This document shows, piece by piece, positions 25,552 through 36,362 of a DNA stretch of 64,000 bases (positions are counted from its first letter, which is position 1; each line of letters begins with the position of its first letter). The notes below the pieces were generated by a model, which was given only the letters and a program-made list of their open reading frames with translations, made no database searches and was not told the DNA's origin. The translations under genes were made by a program, and so were the position numbers. This DNA comes from Gossypium raimondii (taxonomy: Eukaryota > Streptophyta > Magnoliopsida > Malvales > Malvaceae): assembly GCF_025698545.1 (NCBI RefSeq), contig NC_068571.1, forward strand, positions 35,001,733-35,065,732, written 5' to 3'.

Positions 25552-25578
25552 TTCCGATGTTACCATGAACGCTATTAA

Positions 25579-26160
25579 TCTAAGGCTTCTTTTGGTTTGG
25601 CTTTGCATGCCAGTGAGGTGCAGTTGGGGGGAAAATATGGTACCAACCTCACTGGTCAGCCCTTTGGTTCAGCATGCCAGTCCAGTGAGAAGCAATCTCC
25701 ACCACGCTGGTCAAGCCCAAATCAACTAGAGAAGAAAGCAGCAATTGAAATTAACTGAGATATTGGTATTTTTAACAGACAAAAATACCATTACTTTTAT
25801 TTATTATTTTACCATTTTATCCTTGAAAGTTAAACTAATTTCTTTCCCATTCTTATTTTTCTTCAGATTTGGCAGCCAAATTCTACTGAAAACCTCATCC
25901 GCTCTTCAACTCCTGCTTTCCCACTCTCCACCTTTCCCATTTCTCCCGAAAAAAACACACCAACAATAACAAGCAGACTCAAAGAAAATCTATTTTTCGA
26001 CTCATCCTATCAATCTTATTCTCAACTTTGATCACTTGGTAAGTCAAAACCCTTCTTTTTCCACTCTATATATGTGTTTGAATTGTATCAAAGTAGTGTC
26101 TATTTTTCCTTCTCATCTTGTTCTTAGCTAAGAAAATAATAACTATCTGGGTTCATTTGT
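25579..26160. other. Noncoding DNA with a Harbinger-like terminus
   Basis: AAGGCTTCTTTTGGTTTGGC at 25579 resembles a PIF/Harbinger terminal repeat and the start of the element near 28588. It is followed by repeated CCAGTGAG/CTCACTGG blocks to 25700. No opposite end was found. The rest is T-rich and empty. Confidence 0.35.
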
Positions 26161-26164
26161 TTGT

Positions 26165-28250
26165 GCGTGAGGGTACTAGAAACTGTATGTAAACTCTTTG
26201 TGGCCACATATAGACCAATCTCGAATAACTACTTTGCTACTCCAAAATCACTTGCCTTGCAGAAAGCTTCTGTTAACATCCTGAAGGTAGAAATCTTAGG
26301 ATTTATACCCATTTGCAGCATGTTATCCAAGATAGAAGTAGTGTCCTGGATTTTCCCATTTTTGCAAAGATTGAATAATGTTATTGTATATGCAAACATT
26401 AGGAATAATCCCTCTTTCTCTCATCTCATCGACAAGTCCATAAATTTCAAATATTTTATTTTTACTTCCTAAGCCAAGTATCAGTGAATTATAAGTATGT
26501 ACGCTCTTATTACATCTTTTTTTCTCCATGTCCTTGAGAACTCGAAATGCAGATGAAATCTTTCCTTCTTTACAGAAAATATGGATGAAAGTATCAAAAT
26601 AACCGCATCGGGTTGCAAGTTTTACCCATCATCTCTCGAATTTCTTTTAGCTTCATCTATCTTTCCGCTTTGCATAGAGCACTAATTATGATAGAATATG
26701 TAACTATCAGAATACATCTCATGCTACGACTAACATCACCAACTAGGCCAATAAATGAGTTCCCAAGGTTACCTAGAGCAAGACTTCCATGTGTCCACAT
26801 CTCATGTGCAATTTCCATAGCTTTGTCCAATTTCCTACTTTTACACAAACCATCAATTACAATATTGCAGTCACAAGATCCACACCATAGCCTTTTTCAT
26901 TCATATTTTGCAATAACTCTTCTGCCTCCAATATTTTACCCTCTTTCCATAGGCTATACAGCAAAATATTACAAGTATAAGTATTAGGGACACAACCATT
27001 TCTTATCATCTCATTTAGAATAGCATTTGCTTCAGATAACTTCCCTTTACGACAAGTAGCCGTGCAGTAAAGTGCTATAAGTTACTGTATCAAGGGAAAG
27101 ACCACTCCTTACAATAAAACCCATCACCATTCTCGCATCAGAAAGCATCTCATTCTTGCATAGACCATCCATCACAATGTTATACGAGTAAATATTAGGT
27201 TCTACACCTTTATCTACCATATCTTTAAGTACCAACTGAGCCTCTACTAACTTTGCATTTCTTAGCAACCCTAACAACCAAATATTATAACAATCTAAAT
27301 TCCTCAAATCACCATTTTTCTCCATGCACTCAACCAAGGCCTTTGCTTCCACATCCCTTGCTCATTTTTTTTATATTCTTGATAAGTGTTTAAAAAATAA
27401 AAGCTCAAATCAAAAGGCAACTACTCCATCTATCTAGTTATTGAATTGAACAAATATATCCAAAGTAGATGAGAGAAGGGATGAAAACTATATGTAGAGT
27501 TTTAAGAAACATATATAATACAAAAATAAACCTTTCCTGCAATAAAACAGTTAAAAAGGAGTCCAGTACTGAAACCTAAGTTCCTTACATTCATCATAAT
27601 CAACAACTAGGCTTTCAACTGTTTATAAACCATATATAAATATATATATGTCTATACTTGCATGGCTTATAAGATATATATATGCTTACCAGAGATAAAG
27701 TTAGTAAAACATTAGAGGCTGCTGCTTGCATGTTAGCAGCACCAAAAAGTAAAATAAATAATAAGCAGAGAAAGAAATATGTATGCACAATAATGTGAGA
27801 ATATTAATTATGAATATGGAAAATAAGCAAGTGACTGTTTAATTCTTCAAAGTTTATAGGGTTTAATTATGAACATCCCTTACACCATCTTCTCTCATTC
27901 TTTCCACCAATTTTTCAACATCACCAGTTTTACCTTCCTTATAAAAACTTGAAATCAATGTATTATACACAACTTTGTTAGGAAAAATCCCTGAACTTCT
28001 CATCTCACCCAAAAGCTCCAACCCTTTATTAGCAAGGCCAAACCTACAATACCCACGAACCAAAATCCCAAAACTAAACTCATTCGACAAGCAACCTTTC
28101 TCAGGCATTTTATCAAATAACTCTCGGGCATCCTCCAAACAACACCTAAAATCCTTTATACTAAATTCTTTCAGCACTAAAATCCTGAAAAATGAATGCG
28201 TTTCATCATCAACGGTATGCATCCAAATCCTTCCACCGACCAAAACTCAA
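26165..28250 (-). pseudogene. P-class PPR pseudogene (At2g17140-like)
   Basis: Minus-strand blocks align in order with a P-class pentatricopeptide protein like Arabidopsis At2g17140. They are ARELFDKMPEKGC...FGILVRGYCRFGL (28140-28010), VEKLVERMREDG near 27890, CYNIWLLGLLRN and YSYNIVMDGLCKNEMLSDA (27352-27047), and then MEIAHEMWTHGSLALGNLG (about 26800). YNSLILGLGSKNKIFEIYG (about 26470) and a degraded helix to 26165 close the series. Frames change at about 27050, 26850, 26640 and 26330. About 500 bp of AT-rich sequence (27360-27862) replaces two repeats, and both gene ends are missing. Confidence 0.82.
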
Positions 28251-29275
28251 TTCAATTGCCAAGGTTGACACTCAAAAGTCAAAACTACTAAAAGCCTCCT
28301 CTCCCCTTTCCACCGTATTGTTAGTTTATTACCTAAAATGTACATTAGTAGGGAACCATGAATAATTATGAATAATACAAGGTTACCAATAGAATTTAGA
28401 AGAATTTAACCAACTGTTTGTAAAAGGAAAGAAAGGCCCCTGCATTAAATGTTTGGTAAAGCTCAATTAATTCAGTCCAAAACTAATGGGAACTTTAAAG
28501 ACATACTATTATAAATATAAGTATAATATATAAATATTAAAATAAAAAATAGCATTCATGTTATTTTCTAATTAGTAAATAATATTAGGATGCTTCTTTT
28601 CGGTGTTTGGATGATACATTATAAATATTCTATATTTAAAATTTATTTAATTGATATTCATATATATTAAATATGAATTTAAAAAATTATCCATCCTACC
28701 TCATTTTAAAATGCAAAAGAAGTCATCTAGGTAAACCACAAACATTAATAATAGATGTATTAATGATTTTGTGAATGTTATCCAACTCTCCTCTTAATGA
28801 TGAAATATAACTTAATTGTTATTCATTATATTTGATTTCTTCTATCTCACTTTTATTTTATAAATAGAAAAAGCTCTTCTATTTTAATTTTTCATAACTT
28901 AATCTTGAAAATTATTTGAATAATATTTTTAAACCTTATCGTAAAATTACTTACTTAAAATCAAGATTTTAAAGCAAAATTAACATTTCAAATTCATGTA
29001 TTTATTATGAATTAGATGAATTTTGATAAAGTTGAAGATGAGATTATTGTAACATTAATCTTTAAAAAGTAGTTTTGATGAAGAAGAGGTAGTAAGGCCA
29101 CATATACTAATTATTATCTAGGATCTTTGAGAATTTTTTCTTTAGTGTTCATATTATGGCTTTCATCCATTCGTGATGTGTTATCTTATTTTTTTATGAA
29201 ACTATATTATTATATCTAATTATATATTTATGGTTTTATGTCGGTTGACATTTTAAATCAAAATAATAATAATAG

Positions 29276-30407
29276 ATGGTAAAGACACGGAATTTTGTTG
29301 AGGGAGATAGTACCTTAGCAACAAAAGTTGTTTGGGATGATGAGCTGACGTTGATATTTTGTAAGCTTTGCGTGAATGAAGTCAATGCTGGTAATAGACC
29401 GACAACTCATCTAAACTCAAAAGGATTGGAAAATGTGGTTGCTCTTTTTCAAGCAAAAACACAAAAAATTTATGGAAAACTTCAATTGAAAACTAAGTGG
29501 GATACTTTAAAAAAGGAATGGAGGTTATGGAGAGAGTTGCTTAAGGAATCTACAGGTATTGGATGGTGTCCATCTAAAAAGACGGTCGATGCTACCGAAG
29601 AATGGTGGGCTGCAAAAATACAGGTTAGTGTTAACTTTATCATTATTTTAATGCATAAAGTTTATTGAAATTAATAATTTACAATTATAAAAATCTTAGT
29701 ATAACATTTAAATTTAACATGTTATGTAGGAAAATCCTGATTTTAAAGGATTTAAGAAGAAAGGAATTGAACCACGATTGAATGAGTTAATGTGGCAAAT
29801 GTTTGGTGGCATTGTAGCCACTGGAGAAAATGCATGGGCACCTTCGTCTGGTGTTCTTCCAAGTGGGATTCCTATGGGAGATGATGCACCTAATGAGGAA
29901 TTTGGTGATTCAGATAAACATAGTAACGAGAATGAAGGTATTCCTCCTGATGAGGTACCATCAAAACCTTCTCATGAAATCCCTAATCGAAGAAAGCAAA
30001 CACTTGGGGCTGTACACGGTAAAGGAAAAAAATCAAGTTCAAGTAGAAAATCATCAAGAATTACATTAACTACTCAGATCGAGAAATTGTGTGAGAGTAT
30101 GGCTAGTCCAAGGAAGTCAGTGACTGAAATTATTTTTCCTCACTCTCAATATACTATTTCAAATGCAATGGATGCTTTGCGTGCTTTGGGAGATGAAATT
30201 CCAAAAAAAGATGAACTATACTATTTTGCCACCAAAATGTTCCAAATACCGGTGAAACGAGAAGTGTTTTTGAACTTAGATCCAGATGATAGGGTTTGGT
30301 GGCTTCGATGTGAGTATGCTGAACAAAATCCAATTGCATCATTTTCATCCTTGGTAGCAACATCCTCATTTCCCTTCCAACCGTACCATCAACCACCTCC
30401 ACCATAA
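29276..30407 (+). CDS. Harbinger ORF1, Myb/SANT-like DNA-binding protein
   Basis: This is the partner protein of PIF/Harbinger transposases, thought to bind terminal DNA and help import the transposase. Exons are 29276-29623 and 29730-30407, with a GT...AG intron of 106 bp; the joined product has 341 residues and no defect. Residues about 18-115 form the Myb_DNA-bind_3/trihelix-like domain with its spaced Trp residues (VVWDDELT, KTKWDTLKKEW, EEWWAAKIQ). ENPDFKGFKKKGIEP opens exon 2. A Ser/Lys-rich linker (SSSSRKSSR) precedes a conserved C-terminal region (ALRALGDEIPKKDELYYFA). It ends in a Pro-rich tail. Related domains occur in domesticated host genes, but the neighbouring transposase places it in the transposon. 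Confidence 0.85.
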
Positions 30408-30578
30408 GCTCCTTAGAATTATTATTGTAATATAACTATACTACTTTTTTATATGTAAAACTAATGTATGATACTTTTTATGTTTGGTATTTTTATGCTA
30501 TGCTTTTAATCAAGTTTCTGTGTTGTATAGAATGTCACGAAATATTAATTTATTTTCATTTGATTACTTTTTCAGGTT

Positions 30579-31978
30579 ATGGATGAATTTAACAATATGT
30601 ATAATAGTTTTGATATGAATTATGATACCCCTGAATTAAGTGAAAAAGCTCAACGAAGAATAGCCACAATTGTTACCCAATTTGAGCACAACAATTATCA
30701 TGAAGAGGAAGAATATGTGTTAAGCAGTGTATTGGTACACCATGAAACTTATTTCACTATACAACCGCGTATGAATTCAAATTATACAGGTCAAATATGG
30801 GTGGACGAAGTATTAAATGGGCACGATGATCGTTGCATAAATAGTTTTAGGATGCCAAAAAATATATTTCACAGCTTGTTGCATAATTTGCAAACAAATT
30901 ATGGCTTAAAGAATGGGAAAGTATCGGCAATGGAGAAGTTAGCATTATCATTGTACATTCTTGGAAATAGAGAATCAAATTCAAATGCAAAAGAACGATT
31001 TCAACGATCTGGGGAAACTGTTAGTAGAATTTTTACTGATATATTGCATATATTTGGTCGAATGAGAATAAACACGATTAAACCCACTGAAGGTCAATTC
31101 GAGGAAGTACCGAACCATATTCGACATGATACAAGATATTGGCCTCACTTTAAGGTAAAATTTACACAATCTTTATATTTTTAAAATATAAATTATTTCT
31201 AACTTTTATCTCATTACTTGTATTTATTTTAAAGGATTGTATTGGGGCCATAGATGGAACACACATAAAAGCATGCATTTCGCCTTCTTGTGAAATACCT
31301 TATACCGGACGGAAAGGTGAACCAATTCAAAATATTATGCCAGTTTGTGACTTCAACATGTGCTTTATTTTTGCATTTCCTAGTTGGGAAGGAACAGCAC
31401 ATGATAGTAGAATTTTTTTTGCAAGCACTTAGAAAACAAGAGTTAAAGTTTCCACACCCTCCACCAGGTTGAACTTTAATTTTTTAATTAATTTTTACAT
31501 AAAAAATATTAAAATTTTTAATTTATTTTTAAATTTGATATTATGTTTTACTTTTTTGTAGGAAAATATTATCTTGTGGATTTAGGATATCCACAAATGG
31601 CAGGTTTTCTAGGTCCATATAGGGGGAATGATATCATTTACCTGATTTTCGTCGAGGTAATCATCAAGTATCTGGAAAAAAAGAAATCTTTAATCATGCC
31701 CATTCTTCGTTACGCTCTGTGATTGAACGAACATTTGGAGTGTGGAAAAAAAATGGCCAATATTAAGAGATATTCCAAGTTATTCATTCAACAAGCAAGT
31801 TTTAATAGTTATTGCAACAATGGTTTTGCATAATTACATTCGAAGACATGCTTGGTCAAATGATGAGGATTTTCGAGAATTTGAGAATACACCCGCATGC
31901 CAGTCTCTTCAAGCCAGTTTGACGGAGGTAAGTCGAGTTCTTCTAACAGAGAAAGTGACCTTGAAATCACGATGTTAA
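30579..31978 (+). pseudogene. PIF/Harbinger DDE transposase (HARBI1-like), frameshifted
   Basis: Exon 1 is 30579-31154, exon 2 is 31235-31467 and exon 3 starts at 31562, all with GT...AG borders. The N-terminal helix-turn-helix region is in exon 1. Catalytic blocks are readable: Asp in GAIDGTH (about 31247), Asp in TAHDSRIF (about 31395) and Glu in VIERTFGVW (about 31725), followed by MVLHNYIRRH. Two frame defects disrupt it: an extra T in an eight-T run at 31413-31420, and a one-base shift near 31630-31634. The first sits in a homopolymer and could be a sequencing error; the second is less easily dismissed. As written the protein is inactive. Confidence 0.85.
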
Positions 31979-32399
31979 GGGAAACCATTGCAACTAGTTT
32001 AATGAATCCATATTTGTAAAAATATTTTGTATCATAACCTAATTTCTAGTAGTAATGAAACTTGTTATGTCTTATGTTACTATTTTTTTATTAAAATCAT
32101 CCGTTTAGATACTTCAAAATTTGATCCAAGTATAATGTTACTATTTGTGAAAATAATATTTATCATTGTTATAAAAATATTTAACTATAAAAATTAAAAT
32201 AATTATCATTTTATCTAATAAATAATTTAAATTAATTATATAATTCATTAAAATATTAGAAGATACGTTTTAATATTTTATTAAATGAATTTATAAATTC
32301 ACATATTTTAATAATTTTAAAAAAGTAAAATAATTTAAAAAACTTCTATTATATATCAATTCTAATCTGATGTCCTTAATAGTCATTTTTTATTCTCAC

Positions 32400-32530
32400 C
32401 TCAACGCTACAGCTGCGTTTGAATCCAAACACACACTCCACCATTGTTTCTAATCTCACTGCTACAGTATCCAATCTCACCGCTACAGTAACTAATCTCA
32501 CCGCCACCACTGTTTTTAACCTCACCGGAG
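32400..32530 (+). repeat. Subterminal 21-bp repeats of the Harbinger element
   Basis: AATCTCACCGCTACAGTAACT-type units follow one another at about 21-22 bp spacing (near 32447, 32470, 32491 and 32512, with a weaker one near 32400). Such arrays are typical transposase or ORF1 binding regions near TIRs. Confidence 0.65.
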
Positions 32531-32560
32531 GTAAACACACCGCCCATCCAAACTAAGCCT

Positions 32561-33479
32561 AAATCTTATAATAATATTTTAGTACAATTATGGTAATTTT
32601 TTTATTATATTTTATTTTAAAGAAATAATCCTGGTACTACTTTGCTTTGAATATTAAAAGTAACATATTACCAGACTAACCATTAAACTGTAATTTGTTT
32701 TCCTTGTTTTTTTTTTTTAGTTTTACAACATGGATAGTAGGTATCTAATATATATTGATAGGTGAAGGGATTGTATGAAATTCAAATGTCACGTCATTTG
32801 CATCTCATTCCAATAGTTTAGTGGCATATCAGCTTTTTTTCTCCTGAATTTCAATATTTTTTTCTTTAAAAAATCAAATCTAACTGAAAATACTAAAATT
32901 TAGGAGAAAAAAAAGATGGTGTACCGTTAAACTATTGAAAAGGGATACAACAAATGATGCTGTAAACTATTGAAAAGGATACAACAAATGATGTTGATTT
33001 GGGTTTCTATGTGGACATTTCCATTTAACAACATAGAAGACACGAAAATTATATTTATTTGTTCATTTAACATTAAAATTTTTAAAATAGAAAACACACG
33101 ACATCCAACTTTTAAATTTTACATTTCAATATTTTATCCATTTTGCCTTCAATTAAATTTTTAAATTTAAAATATAATACCATTTATTTTTTATTATGTT
33201 AAAATATCTCGAATTTTAAAAAATATTAAATTTGAAATTTGAAAAGTATTAAATTTTATCTTAATTTTATAAATATTCATAATCAATTGTATTTCAAATT
33301 TTAAAATAATTTTTTAATTATCTATAAATAATCTATCAAATTTAAAATTTTAAAATCAAATATAACATTATCATCAATCCTTTATTATTTATAACGAATT
33401 TCATTTCAATTTTATTTTAAAAGGAAAACTATTTATAAATAGATACGGGAAAAAGTAAAAAAGTAGTCATAGCCAAAAT
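32561..33479. other. AT-rich intergenic DNA
   Basis: No gene is seen. A 28-bp direct duplication (AAACTATTGAAAAGG...AACAAATGATG) lies at about 32930-32992. The rest is low-complexity A/T. Confidence 0.5.
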
Positions 33480-35910
33480 CCCAAAGAATGCTTAAATTCC
33501 AATAAATTTATCCAATATACTCAATCGTATGTCCTTCTAGCGGTTGTGGAAGAAGATAAAAGGGCAATCCATATTTAAAAAAAGACCAAAAAAAAAATGG
33601 ATAAGATTATGCCACGTTTGATGATTAGCATATAATAAAGTTACCCGAACAAACTCATGAACTGCCTTATTAGTAGCTCATCGAGTCCAATGAAAGGACA
33701 AATGTCGAACAGACTATTTCAACGACATACAATCTTGAACAATAGTATAATCCATGGTCGATGAAGTAAGAGCTATAATAACATATTTACAATCTGATTA
33801 AATAAGAAAATGGTCAAACTATTCAGACTTAAGCCAGCCAAGAACCTCATCAATGCCCAGCAACTCGGCTATGCGTGGCTCCAAAATAAAGGGACATAAA
33901 CTTGAAGAACCTTAGATAAAAGCACCTGCGTGATCCTGAATAACAGCCGCAAAAGAGAAAGCATCTTGCTCAGCATGCGCTTGCATTTATAAAGTTTCTG
34001 GCTGGCTGAATCTAGTGTTGGTCGTGAACAATCGTGAACAATCGTCCTAGCAGTAGCCTGTTGCACCCCAGCTAAAACGTTGCGGGCTTCCTTCCCGTCC
34101 TTCAAGAAATGGTCGGCCACCGAAACAATAGTGAAGGAGGTGACATCTGCAGCCTGCCAAACAAAGAAATTGCGATACAACTACAAACTCCACGTAACTG
34201 TCATAATACGGCACTTAGTCAGGACACTGACCATGGAGAGAACAGAACGTAAAAATACATCATTCGAGGCAGTCTCTACAGGTCCAAGAACCCTCCACGC
34301 ATCTAGCATTATAGGACATTTAAGTAAGATACTTTCGATGCTTTCAACTCCTCCACAACGAGGACATAATGAGTCAATAGGGAAACCCCTCTCGGCTAAG
34401 CGTCCTTTGCAAAGGATGAATCGACGCAAACATCTCCACAAAAAATCCTTAACCTTGAGAGGGACATCCACATTCCACAATAAGGACCAAGGACCCTCCA
34501 CCTTTAGCCCCATAACTGTGGACATAGAGTTAACTACCAACGCATAACCCTATTTAACTTCATAAATCCTTGAACGTGTGTAGTGCCACAGAAACTGATC
34601 AGTCAGCTTATTTGCGCAATAGGAAGTTGCAAGATTCTTTTAGCATCATACGGAGCCAAATTACCTTCTACCAGCTTAACATCCCAACTGTCACCCCAAG
34701 TGTTTAAAAGATCACTCACCCAAAGATCATCCATGCCATCAAACAGAATCGAATCGACTCGACATAAAAATTTGTTTCATTCGGAAGCAAAGGGTTCGAG
34801 AGAACTCTAATGCTATGACCCGTACCAAAACCTTCACCAAATCCCTTTCAACAACAGCAGCTTGGCCGCATGTATGCTCCTCCAAACAAACAAAGGCTTA
34901 TTACCATCTACAGATTCAAGGAACCTGCACTCGGGAAAATATCTGGCTTTGAAAATGCGACAGAGAAGAAAATCCAGGTTAAGCACGAAACACTACCTTT
35001 ACTTTCCAAGCATTGCCAAGTTGAAACTATAGGGATTCCAAAAACCCATGCCCCCAAACTTCTTAGACATACATAGCTAGTCTTAAGATGCCCACAGCAT
35101 TCCTCTACTAGTACTAGAGCCCGAACCCTACCAGAACGAGTTCATCATACATTGCAGCTCATCACACATACTGGTAGGAATCATAAAGACACTCATGCAA
35201 TAAAAAGTTCTTGCCTGAGCAATAGTTTTGAGCACTACCTCCTTACTCAGTCTCGATAATAATCTATTCTTCCAGCTAAATATGCATTTGCAAGTCTCTC
35301 ACGAATAAAACGAAAGATTTGCCTCTTATTCCTACCAACAAGGGAGGGGAGCCCCAAATAAGAACCCTAAGAGATAGGCACCTCCACCCTAGTAAAGAAA
35401 AAGCCACATGCTTATCAACTAGCTTTTTGTTAGAACTAAACATGACCCCTAACTTCTGATAATTAACTGTTTAACCCAAAGCCTTTTCATAAGTATGCAA
35501 AATATGTCGCATGGTCCTGCACTCACTTTCTCTAGCACGGATAAAGAAAAAAATGATCGTCAATGAAAAGCAAGTGAGTAACCGAAATATCTCCCTTACT
35601 CACAGAAATCCCATGTAAATCACCATAATCTTTTGCCTTTCGGAACAAGAAAGATAGCCCTCCATCACATAGGATATAGAAATAAGGTGAAAACGGGTCT
35701 CCTTGTAGAATCCGCCCTTTGACATAATCGAGCCAAACTCTCCATCATTAAGCAAAACTGAATACTGAACAAAGGTCTCACAAAGCATTATCTATTAAAC
35801 CCATCTCGCAACAAACCCTAATTTCAGCAAAATGTACCACAAGTAGTTCCAATCCACCTTGTCGTAGGCCTTACTGATATCAATCTTCATTGCAACTTCA
35901 CCCACCTAAC
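33480..35910 (-). pseudogene. LINE (L1-type) 3' half: RT end, zinc-binding, RNase H
   Basis: Minus strand, 5' to 3'. RT motif A (KIDISKAYDKVDW) lies in 35770-35910. An RT catalytic block LLFIDDHFF is near 35550-35580, with Ile in place of the usual Ala of FADD. The zf-RVT domain is at 34540-34181 (FLWRCLRRFILCKGRL, LCPRCGGVESIESILLKC). An RNase H (RVT_3) region is at about 34080-33540 (FHWTR, HEFVRVTLL). Many stops and shifts occur. The 5' half lies at 40561-41577, 51331-51486 and 52707-53290, displaced by later insertions. Confidence 0.82.
35770..35910. repeat. 141-bp direct duplication flanking copia-1, left copy
   Basis: It starts CAAAGGTCTCACAAAGC and ends ACCCACCTAAC, directly touching the LTR at 35911. 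The partner at 40561-40701 differs at only three positions that I can see. Both copies encode LINE RT motif A. Confidence 0.95.
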
Positions 35911-36362
35911 TGTTGATAAAACGCTGCTACTGAAAAAAAATAGAACAACGGACTGAAGCGGAAGTAATAGGAATTCAGAGAAATTGAAAACAGTGACATT
36001 CAGCCTTTATTCCATGAAGAGTACTTTAAATACCGAGATAGCTAACAACTTAAAGATATATTAGGACTCTAATAGTATCTTGATAAATCTCCTAAATAGA
36101 AGGAACACTACTGGCATTAAACAAAGACTAAGTCTGTTTTTAAAACATATTTGACTGACTCAACGACTAACTTATTCAATCAGTAACAAATAATTTCTAC
36201 ATTACCCTTTAACACTCCCCCTTAAGGTAGAAACTCTCCAACACCCAACAATTCTCTCCAATACATGAACTTCTTTGGTGGAAGTGGCTTTGTGAACAAA
36301 TCAGCAACTTGCACTTCAGTGCAACAGTGCTCCAACTTGATATCTCCCTTTGAAACCAGCTC

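Larger units (their letters stand above)
28588..32560 (+). mobile_element. PIF/Harbinger DNA transposon
   Basis: It carries the two-gene set of the superfamily in the usual order: a Myb/SANT protein (29276-30407) and a DDE transposase (30579-31978). The proposed left end is GGATGCTTCTTTTCGG...GTTTGGATG (28588) and the right end, on the other strand, AGGCTTAGTTTGGATGGG (32560). They match only in part. Flanks read TTA on the left and TAA on the right, so a clean target duplication is not shown and the ends are provisional. Right subterminal repeats lie at 32400-32530. Confidence 0.7.

Noticed and set aside
25333..25608. A 91-codon minus-strand frame
   Set aside because: It is a translation through the tRNA-Ser relic.
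29830..30069. A second open frame inside Harbinger ORF1
   Set aside because: It is an out-of-frame shadow of the intact Myb/SANT protein.
25579..32560. One large Harbinger element from 25579 to 32560 enclosing the PPR relic
   Set aside because: The termini at 25579 and 28588 point the same way and the right end pairs poorly with both, so I kept the shorter element.
34080..34547. A 155-codon plus-strand open frame
   Set aside because: It is antisense to the LINE zinc-binding and RNase H region and shows no domain of its own.
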